Origin: Pseudomonas sp. 8AS
GTDB taxonomy: Bacteria; Pseudomonadota; Gammaproteobacteria; Pseudomonadales; Pseudomonadaceae
Assembly: GCF_902506505.1 (NCBI RefSeq)
Contig: NZ_LR733406.1
Coordinates: 310,001-374,000, forward strand
DNA length: 64,000 nucleotides
Direction of reading: 5' to 3'
The first letter of the stretch is position 1. Every line of letters begins with the position of its first letter. Shown here piece after piece: positions 29,800-39,088 of the stretch. Position numbers and translations under genes: made by a program. The notes beneath the pieces are model-generated. The model was not told the origin of the DNA, made no database searches, and saw only the letters and a program-made list of their open reading frames with translations.

Positions 29800-30371
29800 C
29801 TACGGCAGCGGAGGTGCTTCGTATTCCAGCATCTCCAGCTCCGCTGGCCTTGGTAAGTCATGCGGAATACGTGATCCTCGATGCCCGTGTCGGCGATGCT
29901 TTCCAGCAGGCTGTAGCCGCCGAACTTGGGAGTGACCTCATGCAGCGGTTTATCGGTGGCGTCGAACATCCGGTAGAAGCGTACCGATCGGTCTCCCAGG
30001 CTCATCACGACTTCCCGTTCGCTATCGACGATTTCAACCAACGGGAATGGCCCGCCCAGTGAGCCGCCGAGCTTGTAGGCGTAAGTAGCCGAACAGGCGG
30101 TTCCGCAGCCGAAGGTCAGTAGGAATACACCTGCTTCATAGCTTGCTGATGCGGGGGCTGCGGGGTAATCGAGCACCTTCTCTTCCTGCGTGCCATCGCT
30201 GACAGAGATCGCGCATTGCATTGCTTTGCTGACAGTTGAGCATTGGGTATCGACGCGCCATTGGCTGTCCGGAATCTCAATGCTTTCGGAAAAGTCCTCC
30301 ACCAGACAAATGGAAACCGTGGAGGCTGCGAGGATCAGGATGCTAGTTCTTATAAATTCTGTAATTCGCAT
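29800..30371 (-). pseudogene. Small exported protein, probable frameshift near its 3' end
   Basis: Starts MRITEFIRTSILILAAST (signal peptide; ATG at 30371). The exported part contains SQWRVDTQCSTVSKAMQCAI. The open frame runs through the glmS terminator and 40 bases into glmS, which is implausible. A one-base shift near 29850-29858 puts the sequence into a frame reading RPAELEMLEYEAPPLP and stopping at 29800-29802, just before the terminator. I infer a single-base indel (or assembly error) there. A truncated relative of this gene lies at 31.5 kb (SQWHVDAQYSIVNKATQY). Function unknown; position suggests a T6SS immunity-type or accessory protein. Confidence 0.6.
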
Positions 30372-30424
30372 CACTACTTCTGATGGGGCGGTAACCGTCA
30401 TTGCTTGTGAGTTTTATAAAAATC

Positions 30425-31030
30425 TTACTCTAGGGACAGACTCGAGCAGTTTGAGGGTTCTTCTAGTATTTTTCGACCTTCGATATTGTAAATACAGATC
30501 GGGCTTTCAAATGTTCCGGTAATATTTTTGCAGGTATTGCTGTCTTTTTTTAAATAAATACATTGTGTATCAGAAAACATAAGCTCTTTGCTGGGCTGCC
30601 GTATGGATATCGCGTTGGTGTTTATTATATAAATTGTTTCGTAAATTGAGCCGCCGACTTGTGATATATTTTTGTAGGTTTTTTCATTTATAAAATTTGC
30701 ACTAACTGGAATGGAACCTATGTATATCGCTTTTTTATCTGGTGCTGATGAGATAAATATATCGTTTTGAGCATTTTCTCCAAATTCGTCACTTGTGGGC
30801 CATGATTTTATTATAAATAACTCTTTACCCTCTGTTGATTTACTGTAGGTGAATTCTGATTTACAGTTCTTCTGAGCGTTCGATATTTCAAATTTAATTC
30901 CAGTGGTAACTAATGTTAATTTTAAATTTGTGCCTTCTTTATGCTCTTGGCATTGTAGTTTTATATTTTGGCTTTCAGCATGTGTGTTTATGCTGAGTGC
31001 TGAAAATAATAATGCTACAATTAGTTTCAT
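30425..31030 (-). CDS. Small secreted protein of unknown function, AT-rich
   Basis: 201 residues with a clear signal peptide (MKLIVALLFSALSINTHAES) and cysteines in CQEHKEG, NCKSEF, CIYLKKDSNTC and CIYNIEG. No domain recognised. Base composition is far more AT-rich than the surroundings, a sign of transfer. Its ATG overlaps the stop of the preceding broken lipoprotein gene by one base (TAATG). In this setting, downstream of T6SS effector and immunity genes, a periplasmic immunity role is plausible but only inferred. Confidence 0.75.
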   Translation of the reverse strand: MKLIVALLFSALSINTHAESQNIKLQCQEHKEGTNLKLTLVTTGIKFEISNAQKNCKSEFTYSKSTEGKELFIIKSWPTSDEFGENAQNDIFISSAPDKKAIYIGSIPVSANFINEKTYKNISQVGGSIYETIYIINTNAISIRQPSKELMFSDTQCIYLKKDSNTCKNITGTFESPICIYNIEGRKILEEPSNCSSLSLE

Positions 31031-31278
31031 TAATGATCCCCTAGATATTTTACGGAATTTTTAGTTAGATTGTCGCGCTCGGTGAAATGTGCATCAGCTG
31101 GCCATGGAGTGGTTAGAGAGAAAAGGGGACGGATTTATTAACCCAAGAGTCAGCGCGTAAAATAAATCCGTCCCCTTTTCTCTACCGAGGGGTGCAGGAG
31201 TTTGGGCGGTTGGGCCTGGCAGCCGCCTATAAGCAATGCCAGCAGGAAGCAGAACGTAAGGTTTAGGTGTTGGGACAT
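31030..31278 (-). pseudogene. Lipoprotein gene interrupted by a palindromic element
   Basis: Start ATG at 31278 with GGAG eight bases upstream. It encodes MSQHLNLTFCFLLALLIGGC then QAQPPKLLHPS: a lipoprotein signal with lipobox LIGGC. The frame then enters the palindromic repeat at 31117-31183 and hits TGA at 31150-31152. On the other side, in the same frame, an open stretch (TTPWPADAHFTERDN to YLGDH) runs to a TAA that overlaps the next gene's ATG. I therefore read it as one short lipoprotein gene split by the repeat. Its start also overlaps the end of the preceding fragment. Confidence 0.6.
31117..31183. repeat. Palindromic GGGGACGGATTTATT element (MITE/REPIN-like)
   Basis: A 23-base arm at 31117-31139 (AGAGAAAAGGGGACGGATTT and TATT) is perfectly complementary to 31161-31183, with a 21-base centre. 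Related AAAAGGGGACRGATTTATT sequences flank REP-associated (IS200-like) transposase genes in gammaproteobacteria, from general knowledge. It sits inside a lipoprotein gene. Confidence 0.8.
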
Positions 31279-31592
31279 GTTTCAGGCTCCTCCAAATTGA
31301 GCGCGTTGATGACGTCGTTGTGGGGGTAGCCTGGGTAACCCGGTTGAACATTATTGACGGCGACCAGCACCTGATCGCAGGGCAGAAAGTGGACTTTCAT
31401 GCTGCCTACGACTTCATAGCGAGGAATCTCGACGGTGGCGCGGTGGCGGGTGAGAGTATTAGGGGACAGGCCACGTTTAATAATCGTGGTCTGTCCCCTA
31501 TTGTACCTATTGTACTGCGTCGCCTTGTTTACGATTGAGTACTGAGCGTCGACGTGCCATTGGCTGAACGCCGGTGAAAGAGGCGTAGCCAA
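31263..31592 (-). pseudogene. Chimeric gene fragment containing a palindromic repeat
   Basis: The open frame has no proper start (TTG at 31592 without signal peptide). Its first part, SQWHVDAQYSIVNKATQY, resembles residues after the signal peptide of the exported protein at 29800-30371. It then translates the palindrome at 31460-31500. Its last 58 residues (ATVEIPRYEVVGSMKVHFLP onward to EEPETCPNT) look like the genuine C terminus of another small protein. It appears to be recombination debris joining two former genes. Confidence 0.45.
31460..31500. repeat. Palindromic AGGGGACAGGCCACG element
   Basis: TAGGGGACAGGCCACG (31460-31475) is complementary to CGTGGTCTGTCCCCTA (31485-31500) with one G-T position, around TTTAATAAT. 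It shares the GGGGACRG core with the element at 31117-31183 but differs in the loop-proximal part. It lies inside a gene fragment. Confidence 0.75.
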
Positions 31593-31601
31593 TTCAAAAA
31601 A

Positions 31602-32309
31602 TTATTTTCCGCTGCATGGAATGTAGTCAAGAGAGTTTAGATCTTTTTGTTCGTATACGTTAAAAATGTAGTTTTCGGCGTCAGTCAGTATTGAAATATT
31701 CAGAGGTTGGCTGGGGTTGGTGGTCGAATAATTTATAAAAGTCTTGTTGTCAGGGATGTTGTAGCAGTTTTTTCCTTTCTTAAGATATGTTTCTGGAGTT
31801 GTATTTTTCAATTGGGAAATGGTGTTGTACCTTTCGTGTATTTCGATCCCGTTCAGGTTCCCTTTGATTATATCCAACGGTTCCATACTCTGGGTCAGCT
31901 TGGTAATGTCAATGCTTGAGACCTCATCCTTCCATTGATCGGTGTATATGTATCCTAGTTCTGCATAGTCTGCATCCAGCTCTTTATTTATGTTGCACAT
32001 GGATTTTCTTATGGATATGCCAGTTTGATTGCTTCTGGTTTCGGCAATGGCGCAATCGATAATGATTTTCCCATTTTCCTCCTTCAGCGTATAAATGATG
32101 TCTGCGCCACCTGAAGTGAATAGTGCGGGGGTGCTGTTAGTCTGGATTAGGTCTCTATAGATACCATCCCTGGATTGCGTTATGTCTTTGTAAATTGTTG
32201 GGTTTGGCTTGCTATCTAAAATAATGCTTCCGTTCTCTCCTTTAATTATTTCAGCCGCGTTAGCAGAGAAAACTATTGCGAATGATACCGCGATAAGTGA
32301 TGTTTTCAT
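31602..32309 (-). CDS. Putative periplasmic immunity protein for the GH19-like effector
   Basis: 235 residues starting MKTSLIAVSFAIVFSANAAE, a typical signal peptide; ATG at 32309. The mature part has no domain I recognise and has paired cysteines (DCAIAETR, SMCNIN, NCYNIP, PCSGK). It begins one base after the stop of the cell-wall-hydrolase effector gene, the usual arrangement for a T6SS effector and its periplasmic immunity protein. It is AT-rich compared with the core genome. The immunity role is inferred from position and export. It could still protect against sibling cells although its effector is broken. Confidence 0.65.
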   Translation of the reverse strand: MKTSLIAVSFAIVFSANAAEIIKGENGSIILDSKPNPTIYKDITQSRDGIYRDLIQTNSTPALFTSGGADIIYTLKEENGKIIIDCAIAETRSNQTGISIRKSMCNINKELDADYAELGYIYTDQWKDEVSSIDITKLTQSMEPLDIIKGNLNGIEIHERYNTISQLKNTTPETYLKKGKNCYNIPDNKTFINYSTTNPSQPLNISILTDAENYIFNVYEQKDLNSLDYIPCSGK

Positions 32310-32310
32310 T

Positions 32311-35147
32311 TCAGAATTCCGTTGGTGCTGAGGAAGAATTTTTAAGAATTTCTTCGAATTTCTTTGCATATGAAGCAATCAGTACTTTCTCATCGACACC
32401 ATTGATAACCCTGCGCGCGCCTTCATAATCTACAGTGGTGCTTTTTATGTATTCACCAATACTCTTTCCTGTGAATATTCCGGCTTTCATTCCCCATATC
32501 ATGATTGGCACGGAGTTTTCAAATTCCGCTGCCAAATCTGGATTGTTGACAAAGTCGGGGCCGAATTTTTCCATTGCTCTTCTGTAGTTTACTTTCCACG
32601 TGAGGTGAACCGGGCCACGTCCACGGTACTTGAAACCATCTCCTTCCACAGTATTCTCATGGTCTATGGCATTCTGCCGTTTTTGCGGAGTGTCAGCCAG
32701 TACGGGGTCGTACTTGTCGAAGTAATGATAGTCTCCTACTTCAGGTTTCTTGCTGAAGTACTCGCCGGTTGGAAAGTGGTACATTTCGTGTCTTGCAGTT
32801 GCGAGCATATAGGCGAGTTCGTACCTGTTTGGCTTTTCGTCATGCTCTGAGTAGTATTTGTTTATATTTTTCAAGAATTCCTTGAGATTTTCCTTTGACG
32901 TGATCCCGAGATTGGCTGTGTTGTTGAATGTGGGATGCAAAGGGGTGTATGTCTCAATAAACTTATCGATATTTATCAGTTCCTGCTTACTTGCGTAGTT
33001 TGCCAACATGCCAATGGGGTGGATGTGCCAAGTCAATCCATGAGTGCTGACTCCATGTGTCCCAGCTATATCACTCCACCATGACAGCTTCTGTATCCGC
33101 TCCTTTTCACGCACCCAATCCAAGTTCTGATCGGCTGGAGTATGGCCCATCAATTTATCCAGCTCATCCCACTTCTCCTCCTTCCAAAACCATTCGCTCT
33201 CGTAATTAGTTATAAGCAAGGATAGTTGCTGAGCTAGCCATGGTTTGTCTAACGCGTTCTTGATTTCGAGTGGTGTAAGCTCTTTATCACGTATGCCTTC
33301 GTTATTGGGTTGGTCAATGATCTCGAATAGGCTCTGAAAAATTGGCCCATGTTCAGCTTCGTCGATTTTGGCGGCGTACGTCTGGACTTCTTCCGTCGAG
33401 AGCTCTCCTTGAGTGTTAAGAGCCTGCGCGTGCTGACTGACGAGGGTGGTCGCGTCTTTTAGGTAGCTGAAGCCGGGCCACCCCCACGGAGAGTGTTGGG
33501 TCACTATGAGATCTTTTTCGCATATCCAGCCAGAGACATCTTGGTCGGCGGCGTTGGCGACTCTCACGTACCACCAGCGGGTTGTGTCTGCGTCGATGGC
33601 TTTATGGTCGACACCGAGGTCGCTCCAAGAGGCTTTGCTTAGAATTCGATCGAAGCCGCAAGCTACACCGTCGATACGTTGGCTCAGGGGGAAGTTCTTC
33701 CACGCTTCAAGTACTCCGCTGGTGCTTGAGCGCTGACCTTGCGCATCGAGCATGCTGCGCTTGACCCAAACAGGGGTGTCCAGCTTCACCCCTATCTTGC
33801 GCATGGGGCGTGAGGTTGGAATGGCGCCACTGGTATAGGGCTGCGGATCGGTGCCATCGGCCAAATAAGTTTCCATCAGGAAGTCGACCTTATCCGGCAT
33901 TTCGCTTACATCGATACCGTGTGTGGTAGCGAGAGCGCTTTTCTGGTTGGCATCCAAGGCATATTGCTTGCTGCTATAGGCACCCAAGTCGCTCTTGTTG
34001 ATCTTCAATACGGCGTAGGGCTGCACCTTGACCCAGCAGCCTTCGGTGGGTGTATCGGTAGAGGTTCGCACATCATAATTGGCGGAAATTTGGGTATCCG
34101 CTGAGGTGGGCTGAATAATTGTCGAGCGTTTACCTACCATGATCAGGGTCTTCTGATCGTTAGGGAGAGACTCGGCGCGCTGCTTACTCTTTTCGATAAA
34201 GGCCGGCACATCCTCGCAGCTGAACACTTCCAAATGCAGGCGAGATGTTGGGCCTTCTTGATCGTGTTCCTGATAAAGACCCATATGACCGATCAGTTCG
34301 CCGGCCTTGATTTTTTGAGCCACGGGCAGGGGATAGACATTGTCCTTGGCCAAGTCATTGGGTGAGCGCTGTGCCTCCAAGGACTGCAGCCAGACGTAGC
34401 CCGGAAGCTTGCCATCGGCACCCGCGGTCAGTGGCGGAATGGCATTTCCGCTGACGATGGCCTCCAGCTTCACGTAGTTACCTTCCCCACTTACCTGTAT
34501 CTCGGTGCCATGAGGTAGAACGGCGAGGACATTACTGCTGGCATTGGCGCTCTCGCGGACATGCAGACCAATCTGTTCTATTGCGGGAATGTCTGTGGAT
34601 TTGTCTTCGCTGACGAGATACTGATTTTCTGCCAGCTCCTTGGCTTCCAGGACGTAAACCCAGCCGGTGTTCTCTGCTAGGCCTTCCACTGCGGGAGTAG
34701 CCCTGATCAGCCTGCGCCAGTTGTGATTGGGGCTAGCAGCCGCCTCTCCCGTTTCGATCCGGGTACCGCGTGGCAAGGTCGTGAGCTTGTTTTGGTACTG
34801 GGCATAATGCTCATTCGACTCAACCACCTTGTAATGCTCCCGCACGTTCAAACCCCGAACCTTGTCGGGAGCGTCGGACTTGACTTTGCAGAGCCCAGCA
34901 CCCCAGAACGCTGGGCGTTGAAGTGTTGGGTTGGCCTCATAGCCGGTCAAGTCGAGCAAGTGCATATACAAGCTATAGAAAGTCAGGCACTCGGGCTCTG
35001 CAGCTGCTGGCCCAGAACTGGTTGGTGCAGGATCAGTTTCGGTGCTGGCATCTGTAGATGCCGTATCTGAGGGAAGCGTGGTTGCTTCACTTGTGGATGG
35101 GGGAGGAGGGGGCGGTGCCGGTGGCAGTGTCAGCTGGTGTTTTATGT
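32311..35147 (-). pseudogene. T6SS cell-wall effector (SH3 / M23-like / GH19 domains), 3' part of an IS-split gene
   Basis: The open frame runs from the insertion element to TGA at 32311. It starts with a proline/threonine-rich linker (HQLTLPPAPPPPPP) and ECLTFYSLYMHLLDLTGYE, the middle of an M23 peptidase-like fold. Two SH3b segments follow (GLNVREHYKVV, GLHVRESANASSN), then GELIGHMGLYQEHDQ. The C terminus is a GH19 chitinase/lysozyme-like domain (ATARHEMYHF, GDGFKYRGRGPVHLTW, NNPDLAAEFENS); the glutamate of RHE is residue 729 counted from an in-frame TTG at 34971. That TTG is not a credible start. The family cleaves peptidoglycan or chitin. The upstream part is at 36388-36504. Confidence 0.72.
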
Positions 35148-35180
35148 TGTGGTCAACGAAAACTGGACACTGGTTTAGGT

Positions 35181-36322
<1,142 letters not shown>

Positions 36323-36387
36323 GCAAACACCTCATGGCTGGGCGAAGCTTAACGCCCTATCGGGGTGTCCAGAATCATTGAGCCACA

Positions 36388-36504
36388 CCAGCACGAAACT
36401 AGTCGAGTATTTAGCGGTTACAGCCCCCGAACCGGACCCTGGCATATTGGTAGAGCCGTACTGTGTCTCGGGATAGGTCTGGTCTATTCGATAGGCAATC
36501 ACTT
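36388..36504 (-). pseudogene. N-terminal remnant of the same cell-wall effector
   Basis: On the minus strand the frame PPGEVIAYRIDQTYPETQYG followed by a Gly/Ser-rich stretch and AKYSTSFVLV is open up to the IS end. GEVIAYR and FVLV fit the start of the M23-like fold whose continuation (LTFYSLYMHL) lies beyond the IS. It has no start codon: it is joined out of frame to the truncated vgrG at about 36505, so the effector has lost its true 5' end as well as being split. Confidence 0.6.
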
Positions 36505-37760
36505 CGCCAGGTGGAGCTCGCGGCCGGCCTGGGTCAGTTGGGCGGTGCCGAGTTTGATGTGCTGGTTCTGCGCCACGGTCAGGTGGTCATCGGCGCGTAC
36601 CTCCACCTTGCGATCCAGATGGGTGGTGTGGTGTTCCTCGGCTTTCAGCTCGGTGTAGCTGTTGGCTTCGACCGTGTCGTGGCGTTCGTGGCCGATGCGG
36701 ATCTTCTGGTCGTGCTCGATGTTTTCGTCCCAGTCCTTCTGGGCGTGGATGTAGATCTGCTCCTGGCCCTTGCGATCCTCGATGCGCAGCTCGTTGTAGC
36801 CGCCACCGCCGGGGGAGCTGAGGGTCTTGAACACGCTGCGGGTCTTGTTCGCCGGCAGGTCGTAGGGGACGACATGTTCCTTGTGGTACAGGCAGCCGGT
36901 GACCAGCGGCTGGTCGGGGTCGCCTTCGAGGAAGGTGACCAGCACTTCCATGCCGATGCGGGGGATGGCGATGCCGCCGTAGCGGTCGCCGGCCCAGCTG
37001 CTGGAAACGCGCAGCCAGCAGCTGCTGGTGTCGTCGCCCTGGCCCTCGCGGTCCCAGTGGAACTGCACCTTGATCCGGCCGTATTGATCGCAGTGGATCT
37101 CCTCGCCCTTGGGCCCGGTGACCACCGCGGTCTGGCTGCCCAGCACGCGCGGTTTCGGGTGCTGCAGGGGTGGGCGGTAGAGGATGTTCCAGGGGCTGGC
37201 GCTGAAGTGGTTGCGGTAGCCCTGGTGGAAGTCGGAGTCGCCTGATGCCCCATCTCCACCGGCACCGAAGTTGCTGATCGACTCTTCCAGCACCTGCGGC
37301 TGTTTGCCTTGGTGGATCACCTCGTGCAGCAGCCACAGGTCGTTCCATTCGCGGCGCGGGTGGTCGGAGATTTCCAGCAGGTGGCCGCTGAGCAGGCGGG
37401 GCTGGTCGCTGCGGCCTTCGGCCAGTTGGTAGTCGGCGCGGTGGCGTTCCAGGGCGCGCTGGGCCAGGTGTTTGCCGCGTGTGCGCTCGGTGTAGCGGTC
37501 GGGGTAGTCGTAGTCTTCCAGGTCAGGCTGGAACTCGCTCTTGGCGGCGGCCTCCAGCAGCAGGCGCGGCTGTTCGAAGTCGTAGTCGCGGCGGGTCACG
37601 CGGTTGCTGCGGGTGGCCAGGCGCAGGGCGAAACGCTTGATCACCGGTTCGTCGGCGACCATGCCGCTGTCCTGCACGTAGGCGGTGGGCTGGCCCAGGC
37701 GTGGGAAGCTGGTCTGGTCGTCGCCGAAGAGCAGTGCGTAGCCTTGGGTGCTGTGCTCAT
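36499..37760 (-). pseudogene. vgrG fragment truncated at both ends
   Basis: Encodes only the middle of a VgrG: from HEHSTQGYALLFGDD in the gp27-like part through the gp5-like OB fold (TGPKGEEIHCDQYGRIKVQF) and the beta-helix to AGRELHL, then diverges and stops. About 175 N-terminal residues and the whole DUF2345-type C terminus are missing. The DNA is nearly identical to parts of the intact vgrG at 42543-45071 (for example 37541-37730 against 44341-44530). It begins at the stop codon of the Tli4-like gene. It lacks the GC-rich palindrome insertion of the two intact copies. Confidence 0.85.
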
Positions 37761-37762
37761 GG

Positions 37763-39088
37763 CTACTGATTGTTGGCCGCGGTGTCTATTTGCTTGGCTA
37801 CACCCGGTAGCGGGCGAAAGCTCTTCATAAAGGTCAATACCTCGGCTTCGGTTTGCTCGAATTGGGGCGGTGGGTTGTCGTTGGCGTAGCTTTCGAGTTT
37901 GTAGAGCAGTGTCGGTGTATGTTCACTGGCGACAGCGCCCACGTTGAAGGCGTACTGCCCGTGTGGCGAGAGGCGGTCGCCTTCGGGTTCGATGGCCTGG
38001 ATGCGCCGCCCGGTGAGGGTGCCTTTGCTGTTGCCGATGTCGATGCGGCGTGGGCCGAAGTTGTCGATGCTCACTGCGCCGGGGAATGGATTGCCCATCA
38101 TGCGCTTGGTCAGCATGGGTAACAGTTCCAGCATATGACCGGGGTTGTCACTCAGTTTAAGGTTGTGCAGCAGGTAGGGATTGGCGGCGGGGTGCCAGGC
38201 GATCATCAGATCGTAGTGCGGCGTGCCGTCATCGGCGATAAAGCCGAATGGAATGCAGAAACCTGTTTCCTCTGGAATCTCGAACTCGGCACGCGGGCGA
38301 AAGCGCGTAAGGAGGTCACGGGCCAGCGGCTCAACTGCTTCAAAGCTGCTTTTGAACTCCGAGTCGCGTGGGCCGAACTCGAAGGTGTAGATACGCTCAT
38401 TGCGCCACAGATGAACGATCAGCTTGTCCGGGTGCCAGGCTCCGGCAGCATCGGGCAGGCCGAGATCGAAGGTGCGTTCCTTTTCATAGCGCTCATCCGT
38501 GGGCAGGGTTGCAACTTCCATCTTATAGGATTTGAGTTCAGTCTCTAACTTATCAGTCGGTCGGCCATTCTTTCTGACGTCATTAATTATCATCGGCAGG
38601 ACAAAAATATCGTTGAACATTTTTTTGTAGCGCTGGTATTCGTCTTCCATCGCTCGTACTTCATTACGGTGCTGTGTCCAATCATCTTTGTTACGATCGT
38701 ACTGCTGTTCCTTCGCTTTGATTTGACCTTCCAGCACTCGAAGTTGAGCCTCCTCTTTACTGGGCACCTCAATACGGACTGCCTGATCAAACAGCTCTCG
38801 GGTTGTCTTGGGGCTTACTTTGATATTGACCAGTTGATAGATGTTATCCAGCGGCGCGCTGCCGTAGTGGATCCGATCTCCGAACCATGGGTCTATTGGG
38901 CTGTAGCTGATCGAGTCGTCATAGGGCACTTTCAAATGCCAAACGGCGTCAGGTGGCATGTCGAACTGTGAGCGACCGAGGCATTCAGTGCGCCAGCCGT
39001 CGGGCTTTTTATAATCGGTCGCCGTAGTAGTCTGTTCTGCTAGGGCTAAGAAAGGAAGCAGAGCAATGGCAAGTGTGAACAGGCGCAT
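37763..39088 (-). CDS. Tli4-family T6SS immunity protein
   Basis: 441 residues with a signal peptide (MRLFTLAIALLPFLALAEQ). A charged helical stretch follows (EEAQLRVLEGQIKAKEQQYD), then a C-terminal domain (GFCIPFGFIADDGTPHYDLM, IDNFGPRRIDIGNSKGTLTG) of the kind annotated Tli4 C-terminal in lipase-effector loci. It overlaps the stop of the phospholipase D gene by one base (TGATG). It most likely protects the cell from that effector in the periplasm. Family assignment is from memory of motif patterns and should be treated as probable. Confidence 0.75.
   Translation of the reverse strand: MRLFTLAIALLPFLALAEQTTTATDYKKPDGWRTECLGRSQFDMPPDAVWHLKVPYDDSISYSPIDPWFGDRIHYGSAPLDNIYQLVNIKVSPKTTRELFDQAVRIEVPSKEEAQLRVLEGQIKAKEQQYDRNKDDWTQHRNEVRAMEDEYQRYKKMFNDIFVLPMIINDVRKNGRPTDKLETELKSYKMEVATLPTDERYEKERTFDLGLPDAAGAWHPDKLIVHLWRNERIYTFEFGPRDSEFKSSFEAVEPLARDLLTRFRPRAEFEIPEETGFCIPFGFIADDGTPHYDLMIAWHPAANPYLLHNLKLSDNPGHMLELLPMLTKRMMGNPFPGAVSIDNFGPRRIDIGNSKGTLTGRRIQAIEPEGDRLSPHGQYAFNVGAVASEHTPTLLYKLESYANDNPPPQFEQTEAEVLTFMKSFRPLPGVAKQIDTAANNQ

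Noticed and set aside
29752..29800. Tn7 insertion at the glmS target
   Set aside because: No Tn7 end repeats or tns genes are present; only the target sequence is intact.
31094..31351. 85-codon minus-strand open frame through the palindromic element
   Set aside because: It crosses the repeat in a different frame from the lipoprotein with the good start and lipobox, and has no signal or known domain.
34971..34971. TTG as the true start of the GH19 effector
   Set aside because: The frame is open upstream through a proline-rich linker to the IS, and the residues just before it (ECLTFYS) continue a recognisable fold, so the start has been lost rather than being this TTG.
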